From NCBI GenBank assembly GCA_964521525.1, contig CAZFTD010000042.1, positions 1-22,606 of the forward strand: a stretch of 22,606 nt of DNA. Reading direction: 5' to 3'. How positions within the stretch are numbered: position 1 is the first letter of the stretch; each line of letters opens with the position of its first letter. This stretch comes from CALEUX01 sp964521525 (lineage in GTDB: Bacteria; Bacteroidota; Bacteroidia; Bacteroidales; Marinilabiliaceae). The notes beneath the pieces were generated by a model. The model saw nothing but the letters and a program-made list of their open reading frames with translations. It did not search any database and was not told where the DNA came from. The position numbers were made by a program, and so were the translations under genes. Below, piece after piece: positions 1 through 7,966 of this stretch.

Positions 1-2
1 AA

Positions 3-197
3 GGAAATAAATTATTTAAATGCATAACAGAATGAGCTCATTTTTATGTGTATGGCGATATGAAAAAAATGGCCGTGGATGTTAAAAATGCTTTCCTGGA
101 TATTGTTCAGATTGAAGGCAATATGAGCCGCGATGACAGCGAGAAGTATCTTGCCCGGCTTCGCAAAGAAGGTCGATACCAGGAAGATGTTTATTGA
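3..197 (+). pseudogene. cysJ: C-terminal end of sulfite reductase flavoprotein subunit (CysJ), with in-frame stop
   Basis: The reading frame ending in TGA at 195-197 encodes the typical last residues of NADPH-sulfite reductase flavoprotein: AHFYVYGDMKKMAVDV near the NADPH-binding end and a terminal RYQEDVY, close to the RYQRDVY of E. coli CysJ. CysJ passes electrons from NADPH through FAD and FMN to CysI, whose gene starts 33 bases downstream. In the same frame, upstream residues KLF-K-C-ITE also fit the family, but codon 33-35 is TGA where family members have Gly, and codon 21-23 is TGC where Trp is usual. The gene is cut by the window edge, so the stop may be a real nonsense mutation or a sequence error near a contig end. 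The family call is firm; the pseudogene status is not. Confidence 0.7.
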
Positions 198-230
198 TTT
201 TTTTCTTTACTTAAGCAAAAAAGTACCGTT

Positions 231-1931
231 ATGATAAATTTACCCGAGCCTACTGAGTGGAAACCATCGCCGGTTGAACTCATTAAAACCAATAGTCGCT
301 TTTTAAGGGGTACTATCCTTGATAGTCTTGATGATGAAACCACGGGTTCCATTGCCAGCGATGATACTCAGTTAATAAAATTCCACGGCAGCTATCAGCA
401 AACCGACCGCGATTTGGATGCCGAGCGCAAAAAACAAAAACTGGAACCATTATACAGTTTTATGATTAGGGCACGCGTGCCGGCAGGTATTGCCACAGCC
501 GACCAATGGCTGGTTTTTGACCGGCTGGCCGACAAATATGCCAATGGAACGCTTAAGCTTACCACCCGGCAGGCATTTCAATGGCATGGCGTATTTAAGC
601 GAAACCTGAAAAAAACCATGCAGGGCATTCATTCCACATTGCTCGATACCATTGCAGCCTGCGGCGATGTAAACCGGAATGTGATGGCCACTTCCAACGA
701 AGGCTTATCGCCATTAGTTCCCGAAGTGGCTGCTTTTGCCAAAACCATAAGCGACCACTTGTTGCCAAAAACAACAGCTTATCATGAAATATGGCTCGAT
801 AAGCAATTGTTAACCGAAGAACAACATGACGAGGAGCCTATTTACGGGAAAACCTATTTGCCCCGTAAATTTAAAATTGCTTTGGCCGTTCCACCGTACA
901 ACGATACCGATGTTTTTGCCAACGATATTGGCTTAATTGCCATTGCCGATGGCGATAAACTCATTGGTTATAACGTTGCCGTGGGCGGTGGCATGGGCAT
1001 GACCTTTGGAATGGAGAATACTTACCCTCGGCTGGCCGATATTATTGGTTTTGTTCGTAAGGAAGACGCTCTTAAACTGGTGGAGGAGATTGTTAAAGTA
1101 CAACGCGATTATGGAAACCGCGAAAACCGGAAGCTTTCACGATTAAAATATACCCTCGACCGACTTGGAACACCTGTTTTTAAAAGTCTGGTTGAGCAGC
1201 GCAGTGGTATAACCTTATTACCCCAAAAACCTTACGAATTTACTCAGAATGGCGATGTTTTTGGATGGTTGCAGGCTCCCGGTAAAAAATGGTTTCTGGG
1301 TTTATTTGTAGAACACGGCCGTATTAAAGATGTGGGCAATTACAAATTAAAAACGGCATTGCAAGAGTTGGCTCGCATTAAGGTTTGCGATTTTCGGCTA
1401 ACCGGTAACCAGGGACTGGTTTTGGGGCGCATTGATGAACCCGATAAAGCTGTAGTGGAGAAAATATTGGAGAAATATAATGTGAGTTATAAGAATATTT
1501 CCGGTATTCGACGAAATGCCATTGCCTGTGTGGCATTAAATACTTGTACACTTGCTTTTGCCGAAGCTGAACGATATTTACCCGATTTAAACACAAAAAT
1601 TGAGGCCATTTTAAAGGAGTACGACCTCACCAACGAAGATATTCTGATTCGAATGACCGGATGCCCCAATGGTTGCGGGCGCCCATTTCTGGGCGAAATT
1701 GGCTTGGTGGGCCGTTCGCTGGGAAAGTATAACCTGTATTTGGGAGCCGGGTTTACAGGAAATCGTTTAAATACACTTTACCGGGAAATGTTAAACGAAA
1801 AGGAAATTCTTCAGGAATTATCCGGCATTATAGCTGCTTATGCCGAAGAAAGAAAAGCCGGTGAGCGCTTTGGAGATTTTACAGTTCGCAAAGGTTTGGT
1901 ACAAGCAGGACAAGTGGTTAATGTTTTTTGA
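231..1931 (+). CDS. cysI: Sulfite reductase hemoprotein (beta) subunit CysI
   Basis: 566 residues, against 570 in E. coli CysI, and collinear throughout. It reduces sulfite to sulfide with six electrons on a siroheme coupled to a [4Fe-4S] cluster, in the cytoplasm, for cysteine synthesis. The four cluster/siroheme cysteines are visible as C433 and C439 (ACVALNTC) and C478 and C482 (TGCPNGCG). The N-terminal half has the LRGTI and KFHGSYQQTDRD motifs and LTTRQAFQWHG, typical of the substrate/siroheme-binding repeat. The ATG at 231 follows the cysJ end closely, so the two are probably one operon. The genes downstream make the siroheme this enzyme needs. All key residues are present, so this appears to be an intact enzyme of the NADPH-dependent type, although the partner flavoprotein looks damaged in this sequence. 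Confidence 0.95.
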   Translation: MINLPEPTEWKPSPVELIKTNSRFLRGTILDSLDDETTGSIASDDTQLIKFHGSYQQTDRDLDAERKKQKLEPLYSFMIRARVPAGIATADQWLVFDRLADKYANGTLKLTTRQAFQWHGVFKRNLKKTMQGIHSTLLDTIAACGDVNRNVMATSNEGLSPLVPEVAAFAKTISDHLLPKTTAYHEIWLDKQLLTEEQHDEEPIYGKTYLPRKFKIALAVPPYNDTDVFANDIGLIAIADGDKLIGYNVAVGGGMGMTFGMENTYPRLADIIGFVRKEDALKLVEEIVKVQRDYGNRENRKLSRLKYTLDRLGTPVFKSLVEQRSGITLLPQKPYEFTQNGDVFGWLQAPGKKWFLGLFVEHGRIKDVGNYKLKTALQELARIKVCDFRLTGNQGLVLGRIDEPDKAVVEKILEKYNVSYKNISGIRRNAIACVALNTCTLAFAEAERYLPDLNTKIEAILKEYDLTNEDILIRMTGCPNGCGRPFLGEIGLVGRSLGKYNLYLGAGFTGNRLNTLYREMLNEKEILQELSGIIAAYAEERKAGERFGDFTVRKGLVQAGQVVNVF

Positions 1932-1953
1932 CGGGTTACTTTATCTGAGAAAT

Positions 1954-2154
1954 ATGGTACATGAACACCTGCATTGGAGCATCGTAAAAGCCATATCGCA
2001 CAGGGTAACCGGCCCGGCTTTTTTGTTTGGAGTGGCATAGCTGCAAATCGGCAAGTTTGCGATAGCAGCGTCAATAGGTGGCATCGAAGCTGTTTCCTTA
2101 ATATTCATTTATTACTGGAAGGAGCGGCTTTGAGATAAAGTAAAATGTAGATAA
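1954..2154 (+). pseudogene. DUF2061-like small membrane protein, broken by two in-frame stops
   Basis: Twenty-two bases after cysI, one frame encodes about 66 residues resembling the DUF2061 family of small membrane proteins: SIVKAISHRVTG, then KFAIAASIGGIEAVSLIFIYYWKERL, then DKVKCR (given in pieces). Family members usually read R-V-x-G, then Trp before a second hydrophobic segment, and end with ERxW. Here both tryptophan positions are stops, TAG at 2038-2040 and TGA at 2131-2133, each one base from TGG. The frame ends at TAA 2152-2154. The family has no established function, though members are often seen next to assimilatory sulfate reduction genes (recalled, not checked here). The intact frame around the stops suggests a recent loss or sequence errors. 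Confidence 0.6.
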
Positions 2155-2194
2155 ATAGTCAGTTACCCGATTACGAAATTTAAAACCCTGCATT

Positions 2195-2695
2195 ATGTAT
2201 TTTCTTCCAATAGGTATTGATATCGAACATGAGCAGATTCTTATCATCGGTGGTGGTAAAGTTGGGCTGCATAAAGTAGAAGGTTTAGAACCTTTTACCC
2301 GCAATATAAAAATCATCAGTCGTGAAATCCGTCACGAGATTAGGCAGCGCGAGTGGTTGGAGATTGTTGAAAAGGAGTATGAGCCATCCGATTTAAAGGG
2401 GCACTTACTGGTGTATGCCGCCACCAACGATTCGGAATTGAACAGTCGGATTCGTTGCGATGCCCGTCAATACCGATGTATCGTGAATGTGGTTGATAAA
2501 CCGGCCAATTGCGATTTTATTTCTCCTGCCATTTTTAAGCAGGGGAATATGTCGGTGGCAGTGAGTTCAAATGGGGAGAATGTTTATGCTTCCATTCAGT
2601 GGCGAAACGAAATTAAAAAACTGATTGAAAATGGTACAATTAATCCGATACAACCCAAACACAGCTATTCCGGAGCAGGAGTTGCTCATCCGTAA
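2195..2695 (+). CDS. Precorrin-2 dehydrogenase (siroheme synthase N-terminal domain type)
   Basis: 166 residues matching the NAD-dependent Rossmann domain of CysG-N/SirC/Met8. It oxidises precorrin-2 to sirohydrochlorin and may also insert iron as Met8 does. The NAD motif IGGGKVGLHK is at residues 18-27, and the active-site region NVVDKPANCDFISPAI is at 98-113, with D101 at the position of the catalytic Asp of CysG and Met8. The protein stops soon after the Rossmann part, so the usual C-terminal helical dimerisation region is short or missing. No separate chelatase (SirB, CbiK, CbiX) lies in the window, so either this protein is bifunctional or a chelatase is elsewhere. The last 65 bases overlap hemA in another frame. 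Position after cysI and before hemA supports a siroheme role. Confidence 0.85.
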   Translation: MYFLPIGIDIEHEQILIIGGGKVGLHKVEGLEPFTRNIKIISREIRHEIRQREWLEIVEKEYEPSDLKGHLLVYAATNDSELNSRIRCDARQYRCIVNVVDKPANCDFISPAIFKQGNMSVAVSSNGENVYASIQWRNEIKKLIENGTINPIQPKHSYSGAGVAHP

Positions 2696-3530
2696 ATTAA
2701 ACAGTGATGTGGATGGTGGGGTTTTGCTTCGTACCTGTAACCGAATGGAGTTTTACACGGGCAGTGGTTATGCCGATGAGTCCATTGTGCGCCATTTATT
2801 CCGTGTTGTATCGGGCCTTGAGTCGGGCCTGATAGGCGAAACCGGTATTCAGGGGCAAGTTAAAAATGCTTATTTATCAGCCTGTTTGCACCAAAAACCA
2901 GATGCTTCAATACATCGGCTTTTCCAGGCTGCACTCAGAGTAGGGAAATTGGTTCGGTCACGTACCGGCTTATCACGGGGTGCCATGAGCCACAGCCAGG
3001 CTACGGTTGATTTATTGCGCCAACGAATTAGCAATTTGTCTGATTTATCCATTACCATATTGGGTGTTCACAATATGAACAGCAATTTGCTACACCATTT
3101 AACACGAGCTGGGGCATCGTCGGTGTTTGTGGGTAACCGTACTTTTAGCAAGGCAAGCGAGCTGGCCGCAAAATATAATGCCCGGGCCTTCAACTTTTCA
3201 ATGCTGGCTAAGCGTTTAAGCGAAACCAACGTTCTGGTTACTGCCACATCGGCGCCACACTATGTGGTAACCCTCGAAAAGTTTCCATTAAACCGGCCCA
3301 TGCTGATTTTCGATTTAGCAGTGCCTTTCGATGTGGATCCGGAAATAGGGTATTTGCCCAACATTGAGCTCTTTAATATCCGTAACGTGGAATCGGCCGT
3401 GGAACAAAATCTGGAATTGAGAAAGGCCGCTGTTGGAAAAGCCGAATCGTTGGTTGAAGAACAGGTGATGGCTTTTATGGCAAGTCAGGAAAAAAGGTTT
3501 AGCCGCAATGGATTGTTGCAGGCTGTGTAA
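2631..3530 (+). CDS. hemA: Short glutamyl-tRNA reductase-like protein (HemA)
   Basis: 299 residues from ATG 2631 (a TTG at 2625 would add two). GluTR reduces glutamyl-tRNA to glutamate-1-semialdehyde with NADPH, the first committed step of C5 tetrapyrrole synthesis. The catalytic-cysteine motif TCNRMEFY is present (C36), as are GLIGETGIQGQVKNAY (67-82) and GKLVRSRTGLSRGAMSHSQA (105-124). Two departures from the usual form of about 415 residues are clear. The NADPH-domain motif normally GAGEMG reads GVHNMN at 145-150, and the protein ends after the start of the spinal helix, so the dimerisation domain of about 100 residues is missing. The N-terminus is also about 14 residues shorter, since C36 matches C50 of typical members. 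The downstream DNA does not encode the missing part in another frame. It may be a dedicated, diverged enzyme, or a decayed copy with a full hemA elsewhere. Confidence 0.8.
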   Translation: MVQLIRYNPNTAIPEQELLIRKLNSDVDGGVLLRTCNRMEFYTGSGYADESIVRHLFRVVSGLESGLIGETGIQGQVKNAYLSACLHQKPDASIHRLFQAALRVGKLVRSRTGLSRGAMSHSQATVDLLRQRISNLSDLSITILGVHNMNSNLLHHLTRAGASSVFVGNRTFSKASELAAKYNARAFNFSMLAKRLSETNVLVTATSAPHYVVTLEKFPLNRPMLIFDLAVPFDVDPEIGYLPNIELFNIRNVESAVEQNLELRKAAVGKAESLVEEQVMAFMASQEKRFSRNGLLQAV

Positions 3531-3631
3531 ATATTAGTCGCCAGCTTTTAGCGTTTAGGAGCTGAAAACTTCTGTCTTCTGCCTTTTTACTACTGCCTTA
3601 TCACCATCACTATTTTCAAATTCGCAAAAAA

Positions 3632-5623
3632 ATGAGTAAATATCAAAATAGCATCCGCATAGCATCGCGTTCCAGTCGGTTGGCATTAATACAGGTGGAG
3701 GAAGTTATGAAAAACCTGCCACAGGTTAATTATACCACCATAAAAACCGATAGTATGGGCGATAAGGACAAGCAACGCTCATTATTATCGGGGGTTCCTT
3801 CCGATTTTTTTACCCGTGAAATTGACAATATACTTTTGGCCGAAGAAGCTGACATTGCGGTACACTCAGCCAAAGATTTGCCCTACCCATTGCCCGAGGG
3901 ATTAATGGTGGTAGCGCTTTTGCCAGCTTTAGACCAAAGCGACGCATTGGTAACGGCAAGTGGGCTGCCTCCCGAAAAACTCCCGGCGGGTTCACGTATT
4001 GGCACCAGCTCTCCACTCAGAAAAAGAGAAATGGAAGCTTATTATCCGCACTTAAAAATTGTTTCTGTACGAGGGACTATTGAAGAGCGTATTGCTCAGA
4101 CCGACAATGGTTTAATGGATGGCGTAATTGTGGCAACCTGCGCCCTTATAAGGCTTAAATTAGAGCATAGAATTGCTTCTGTTTTGCCGTTTAAAACCAA
4201 TCCTTTGCAGGGCCATCTGGCAGTGGTGGCACCTAGTAACCGTTCCGATATGGTGGCTCTTTTTTCTCCGATTGATTGCAGACAAAATTGGGGGAAAGTA
4301 GTTGTAGCAGGTTTTGGCCCCGGAAATCCTGAGTTGCTAACCGTAAAAGCTGAAAAAGCTCTCATACAGGCTGACATCCTTTTTTATGATGATTTGCTTG
4401 ATGCCGCTCATCTGGAGAAATACTTGGCCGAGAAGGTTTATGTGGGCAAACGTAGCAGTAATCATGCGTTTAGCCAGGACGAGATAAATGAGAAACTCCG
4501 TGCGACGGCCACCTCTGGTAAAAATGTGGTTCGTATAAAAGGGGGCGACCCACTGATTTTTGGTCGCGGCATTGAAGAGTATCATTATTTAAAGTCGAAT
4601 TTGGTTGATACTTCTTTAATTCCGGGAATTTCAAGCGCACAGGCTGCCGCTGCCGGGTCGGTTATACCGCTCACTGCACGGGGCGTATCTTCGTCGGTGG
4701 CGTTTTTATCGGGGCACGATTTGGATAAATTGGTTATTCCTGATGCCGATACGCTCGTGTTTTACATGGCTGCGGCCAATCAGCAACATCTGGCACTTAA
4801 ACTAATAAGTGCCGGTCGTCATTATCTAACGCCTGTTGCGGTAATACAAAATGCTTCTTATCCCAATCAGGTTGTTAGACATTATACGTTGGACAGCCTC
4901 TCTAAAGCCACCGAAGTACTGGAGTCGCCGATAATTATTATTGTTGGGTGGACGGCTGCCAGGAATAATGACCAAATGCCACAAAAATGGCTGTACACAG
5001 GAACAAACGTGGCCGATTGTCGCGAAGAAGGGTTGGTGGTACATGCACCACTCATTCAAATTAGCGGACTTAATCCATCAGAGCAGGAGAAGCAGATAAT
5101 CAATGAGATGGGCAAATTCAACCGCATCATTTTTACAAGCCGTTATTCGGTGGAGCACTTTTTTAACTGGTTGTATGGCCAGGGATTAGATGTAAGAGCC
5201 ATCGCTCATTTGAGCATTGATGCCATTGGAAAAACGACATCCGAAGCATTGAAAAACAAAGGCTTAAATGTTGCTCCTTTATCGGAGGATGAAAGTTCGG
5301 ACGGGATGATTCAGTATTACCGGGATAAAGGCATAAGTGGTGAAAAAATTTTATTGCCACGGTCCGATAAAGGACTGCCCATATTACCCGAAGGATTGAA
5401 AAATCTTGGAAACTCAGTCACCATTTTAACAGTGTATAAAAACCAGAAACCTAAGAATATTGTTGTTCAGAATCTGACCGATTTCTTTGGAGTTGTGTTT
5501 TCGTCGCCATCAACCGTCAGTAATTTTCTTGAGGTTTATGGAGAATTTCCTGAACATTTACAATACCGTTTCAGAGGCGCAAATACACAAGCACGTTTTA
5601 ATGAATTGAATCAAACCAGATAA
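3632..5623 (+). CDS. HemC-CobA-HemD fusion: porphobilinogen deaminase part, uroporphyrinogen-III methyltransferase, uroporphyrinogen-III synthase
   Basis: 663 residues in three parts. Residues 1-216 match porphobilinogen deaminase domains 1 and 2: RIASRSSRLALIQ, ADIAVHSAKDLP with D82 at the catalytic Asp position, and GTSSPLRK. Residues 221-452 are a complete SUMT/CobA methyltransferase, with AGFGPGNPELLTVKAEKAL (226-244), VRIKGGDPLIFGRG and PGISSAQAAAAG; it makes precorrin-2 from uroporphyrinogen III with two SAM. Residues 453-663 resemble uroporphyrinogen-III synthase (HemD), with FNRIIFTSRYSVEHFF and, near the end, GVVFSSPSTVSNF. The fusion joins three consecutive steps and commits the product to siroheme. 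The deaminase part stops where domain 3 should begin, so the cofactor-binding Cys (C242 in E. coli, in a GGC context) is absent; the only junction Cys is in SPIDCRQNWG. It starts 101 bases after hemA and ends 12 bases before hemB. Confidence 0.88.
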   Translation: MSKYQNSIRIASRSSRLALIQVEEVMKNLPQVNYTTIKTDSMGDKDKQRSLLSGVPSDFFTREIDNILLAEEADIAVHSAKDLPYPLPEGLMVVALLPALDQSDALVTASGLPPEKLPAGSRIGTSSPLRKREMEAYYPHLKIVSVRGTIEERIAQTDNGLMDGVIVATCALIRLKLEHRIASVLPFKTNPLQGHLAVVAPSNRSDMVALFSPIDCRQNWGKVVVAGFGPGNPELLTVKAEKALIQADILFYDDLLDAAHLEKYLAEKVYVGKRSSNHAFSQDEINEKLRATATSGKNVVRIKGGDPLIFGRGIEEYHYLKSNLVDTSLIPGISSAQAAAAGSVIPLTARGVSSSVAFLSGHDLDKLVIPDADTLVFYMAAANQQHLALKLISAGRHYLTPVAVIQNASYPNQVVRHYTLDSLSKATEVLESPIIIIVGWTAARNNDQMPQKWLYTGTNVADCREEGLVVHAPLIQISGLNPSEQEKQIINEMGKFNRIIFTSRYSVEHFFNWLYGQGLDVRAIAHLSIDAIGKTTSEALKNKGLNVAPLSEDESSDGMIQYYRDKGISGEKILLPRSDKGLPILPEGLKNLGNSVTILTVYKNQKPKNIVVQNLTDFFGVVFSSPSTVSNFLEVYGEFPEHLQYRFRGANTQARFNELNQTR

Positions 5624-5635
5624 AACAAATGTTGT

Positions 5636-6613
5636 ATGAATTACAAAAGATTCCATCCATACCGGGTGAACAGCGAAACCAGAGATAAGTATGCAGATAT
5701 TTGGCTGAAAGCTGATGATTTCATTTATCCTTATTTTGTGGTGGATGGCGAAAATAAACAAGAGCCCATTGCTACACTTAAAGGCATTCATCGTTTTTCG
5801 GTCGACAGGCTCTTAATCGATTTGGAAAGAACCGTGTTGGCGGGAATTGATAAAATTTTGCTTTTCGGCGTGGTTGAAGGGGATAAGAAAAATGCAGAAG
5901 GTTCCTGGTCGAAACACCACGACAGTGTGGTTTGTAAAGCCATTCGTGCGGTTAAACAGAGATTTCCCAATTTAATGGTAATAACCGACATCTGTTTATG
6001 TGCCTATACCAATCATGGTCACTGCGGTATTTTAAACAATGGGGGAAACATTGAAAACGACCTTACCTTGCCCAAACTGGCCGATATGGCTTTGGCTCAT
6101 GCCCGGGCAGGAGCCGATATGGTTTCGCCTTCGGCCATGATGGACGGACAGGTGCTGGCCATCAGGCAGGCTTTAAGCAATAATGGATTTAACCATGTAA
6201 AAATTATGGGTTATTCGGCCAAGTACGCCTCCAATTTTTACGGACCTTTTCGCGATGCAGCGCAAAGTGCACCCGGTCACGGTAATCGGAAAAGTTACCA
6301 GATGGATTTTAGAACCAGGCACCAGGGAATTGACGAAGTAGCCTCTGATATTGAAGAGGGGGCCAATTGGGTTATGGTTAAACCGGCTCATACCTATTTG
6401 GATGTTATAGCGCGGGCTTCTGACCGTTTCCCTGAAATTCCAACGGCAGCCTACCATACATCGGGTGAGTTTATGATGATTGTTACTGCTGCCGAACACA
6501 ATCTTCTGGATGAACACGAAGCCATGATTGAGGTACTAACAGCTATAAAAAGAGCCGGTGCATCATATATTATTTCTTACTATGCACGAAATTATTTAGA
6601 CAAGATTAATTAA
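5636..6613 (+). CDS. hemB: Delta-aminolevulinic acid dehydratase (porphobilinogen synthase)
   Basis: 325 residues, a normal length. It condenses two 5-aminolevulinate molecules into porphobilinogen, normally as an octamer. The zinc-type active site is present as DICLCAYTNHGHCG with C120, C122 and C130. The two active-site lysines are K196 (GYSAKYASNFYGPFRDA) and K249 (VMVKPAHTYLD), the latter forming the Schiff base. The Zn site contrasts with Mg/Asp-type enzymes. The gene begins 12 bases after the HemC-CobA-HemD fusion and is followed after 7 bases by hemL, which indicates one operon. No abnormality is visible, so unlike HemA and HemC in this cluster it should be a standard active enzyme. 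Confidence 0.96.
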   Translation: MNYKRFHPYRVNSETRDKYADIWLKADDFIYPYFVVDGENKQEPIATLKGIHRFSVDRLLIDLERTVLAGIDKILLFGVVEGDKKNAEGSWSKHHDSVVCKAIRAVKQRFPNLMVITDICLCAYTNHGHCGILNNGGNIENDLTLPKLADMALAHARAGADMVSPSAMMDGQVLAIRQALSNNGFNHVKIMGYSAKYASNFYGPFRDAAQSAPGHGNRKSYQMDFRTRHQGIDEVASDIEEGANWVMVKPAHTYLDVIARASDRFPEIPTAAYHTSGEFMMIVTAAEHNLLDEHEAMIEVLTAIKRAGASYIISYYARNYLDKIN

Positions 6614-6620
6614 CAATTAT

Positions 6621-7916
6621 ATGACTCATATTCCAGGTGTAAGCAGTCAGAAAATATTCAACCAAACGGTTGAGTTAATTCCGGGAGGGGTAAACAGTCC
6701 GGTGCGCTCATTCAAAAGTATTGGCATAACACCGCCGGTTTTTAAATCGGCTAAAGGAAGCCTGATGACTGATGTGGACGGGAACCATTATATTGATTTT
6801 TGTGCTTCGTGGGGTGTGTTTATGGCTGGTCATGCCAACGATGAGGTTGAAACTGCTGTAATTGAGCGAATAAAACTTGGAACCAGCTTTGGTGCGCCAA
6901 CCCTTGAAGAAACGCTTCTGGCCCAAAAGATAATAGCCATGGTGCCTTCGGTGGAAATGGTGCGGTTTGTGAGTAGCGGTACCGAAGCGGTTATGAGTGC
7001 TCTGCGGTTAGCACGTGCTTACACAGAGCGTCCTTATATTCTGAAATTCGATGGCTGTTACCATGGACATGCCGATTATTTGCTGGCTGCGGCAGGTTCA
7101 GGAGTGGCTGAAACTGAACATGGCAGCTCGCCCGGCATTCCCACTGATTTTACAAAGTACACGCTGAGCCTTCCTTTTAACCGTAAAGATTTGGTTGAAA
7201 ATATTTTTGAGTCGCATGGCAGCCTTATTGCAGCCGTAATAGTAGAACCCATACCTGCCAATATGGGCGTTATTATACCTGATAAGGATTTTTTAAAATT
7301 TTTGCGTGATAAAACCCAAAAAAATGGTTCGTTACTGGTGTTCGATGAAGTGATAACAGGTTTTCGGGTAGCATTGGGAGGTGCCCAACAACTTTTTGAT
7401 ATAATGCCCGATCTTACAACGCTTGGGAAAATTATAGGCGGAGGGTTTCCTGCCGGGGCTTTTGGAGGCTCTAAAGAGATAATGTCGTTGTTGGCTCCTG
7501 TAGGCAATGTTTATCAGGCCGGTACTTTATCAGGGAATCCGGTGGCCATGACTGCCGGTTTACGCACTTTGGAGATTCTTCAAAGGCCTTATTTTTACGA
7601 AGAACTTTTTGAAAAAGCACAAAAGTTTTATAGTGAATTGAACCAAATTATTCAACCCTATCCGATAAGTCTGACCGCCTGCGGTTCCATGTTTACGCTG
7701 TTTTTCAGAAAAAATAAACCCGAAAATCTTTCCGAAGTTCACCAGTGTGCAATGGATAAATTTGCAGCGTTTTATCGGTTTATGCTGCAAAATGGCGTTT
7801 ACTTAAGTCCATCGCAATACGAAGCCAATTTTATTACAGGGGCTCACACAAAAAGTCAGCTTGACAAGGTGTTAGATGTAACCAGAAGAGGCTTAGAGTA
7901 TGTTTTTTCGCACTAA
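6621..7916 (+). CDS. hemL: Glutamate-1-semialdehyde 2,1-aminomutase
   Basis: 431 residues, usual length for this PLP enzyme of aminotransferase class III. It converts glutamate-1-semialdehyde, the HemA product, to 5-aminolevulinate. Visible motifs are PGGVNSPVRSFKS near the N-terminus, FVSSGTEAVMSALRLAR, FDGCYHGHADYLL, FDEVITGFRVALGGAQ, and the PLP lysine K270 in TTLGKIIGGGFPAGAFGG. The C-terminal GVYLSPSQYEANFIT also fits the family. It is the last gene of the sirohaem block and follows hemB by 7 bases. The next spacer holds a long hairpin-forming repeat that may end the transcript. Related 4-aminobutyrate or ornithine aminotransferases are excluded by the HemL-specific motifs and context. 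Confidence 0.96.
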   Translation: MTHIPGVSSQKIFNQTVELIPGGVNSPVRSFKSIGITPPVFKSAKGSLMTDVDGNHYIDFCASWGVFMAGHANDEVETAVIERIKLGTSFGAPTLEETLLAQKIIAMVPSVEMVRFVSSGTEAVMSALRLARAYTERPYILKFDGCYHGHADYLLAAAGSGVAETEHGSSPGIPTDFTKYTLSLPFNRKDLVENIFESHGSLIAAVIVEPIPANMGVIIPDKDFLKFLRDKTQKNGSLLVFDEVITGFRVALGGAQQLFDIMPDLTTLGKIIGGGFPAGAFGGSKEIMSLLAPVGNVYQAGTLSGNPVAMTAGLRTLEILQRPYFYEELFEKAQKFYSELNQIIQPYPISLTACGSMFTLFFRKNKPENLSEVHQCAMDKFAAFYRFMLQNGVYLSPSQYEANFITGAHTKSQLDKVLDVTRRGLEYVFSH

Positions 7917-7966
7917 TCTGCGTAAATACCTACTGTCTGTTTGTCAATAATTATTAAACGCGAAAA

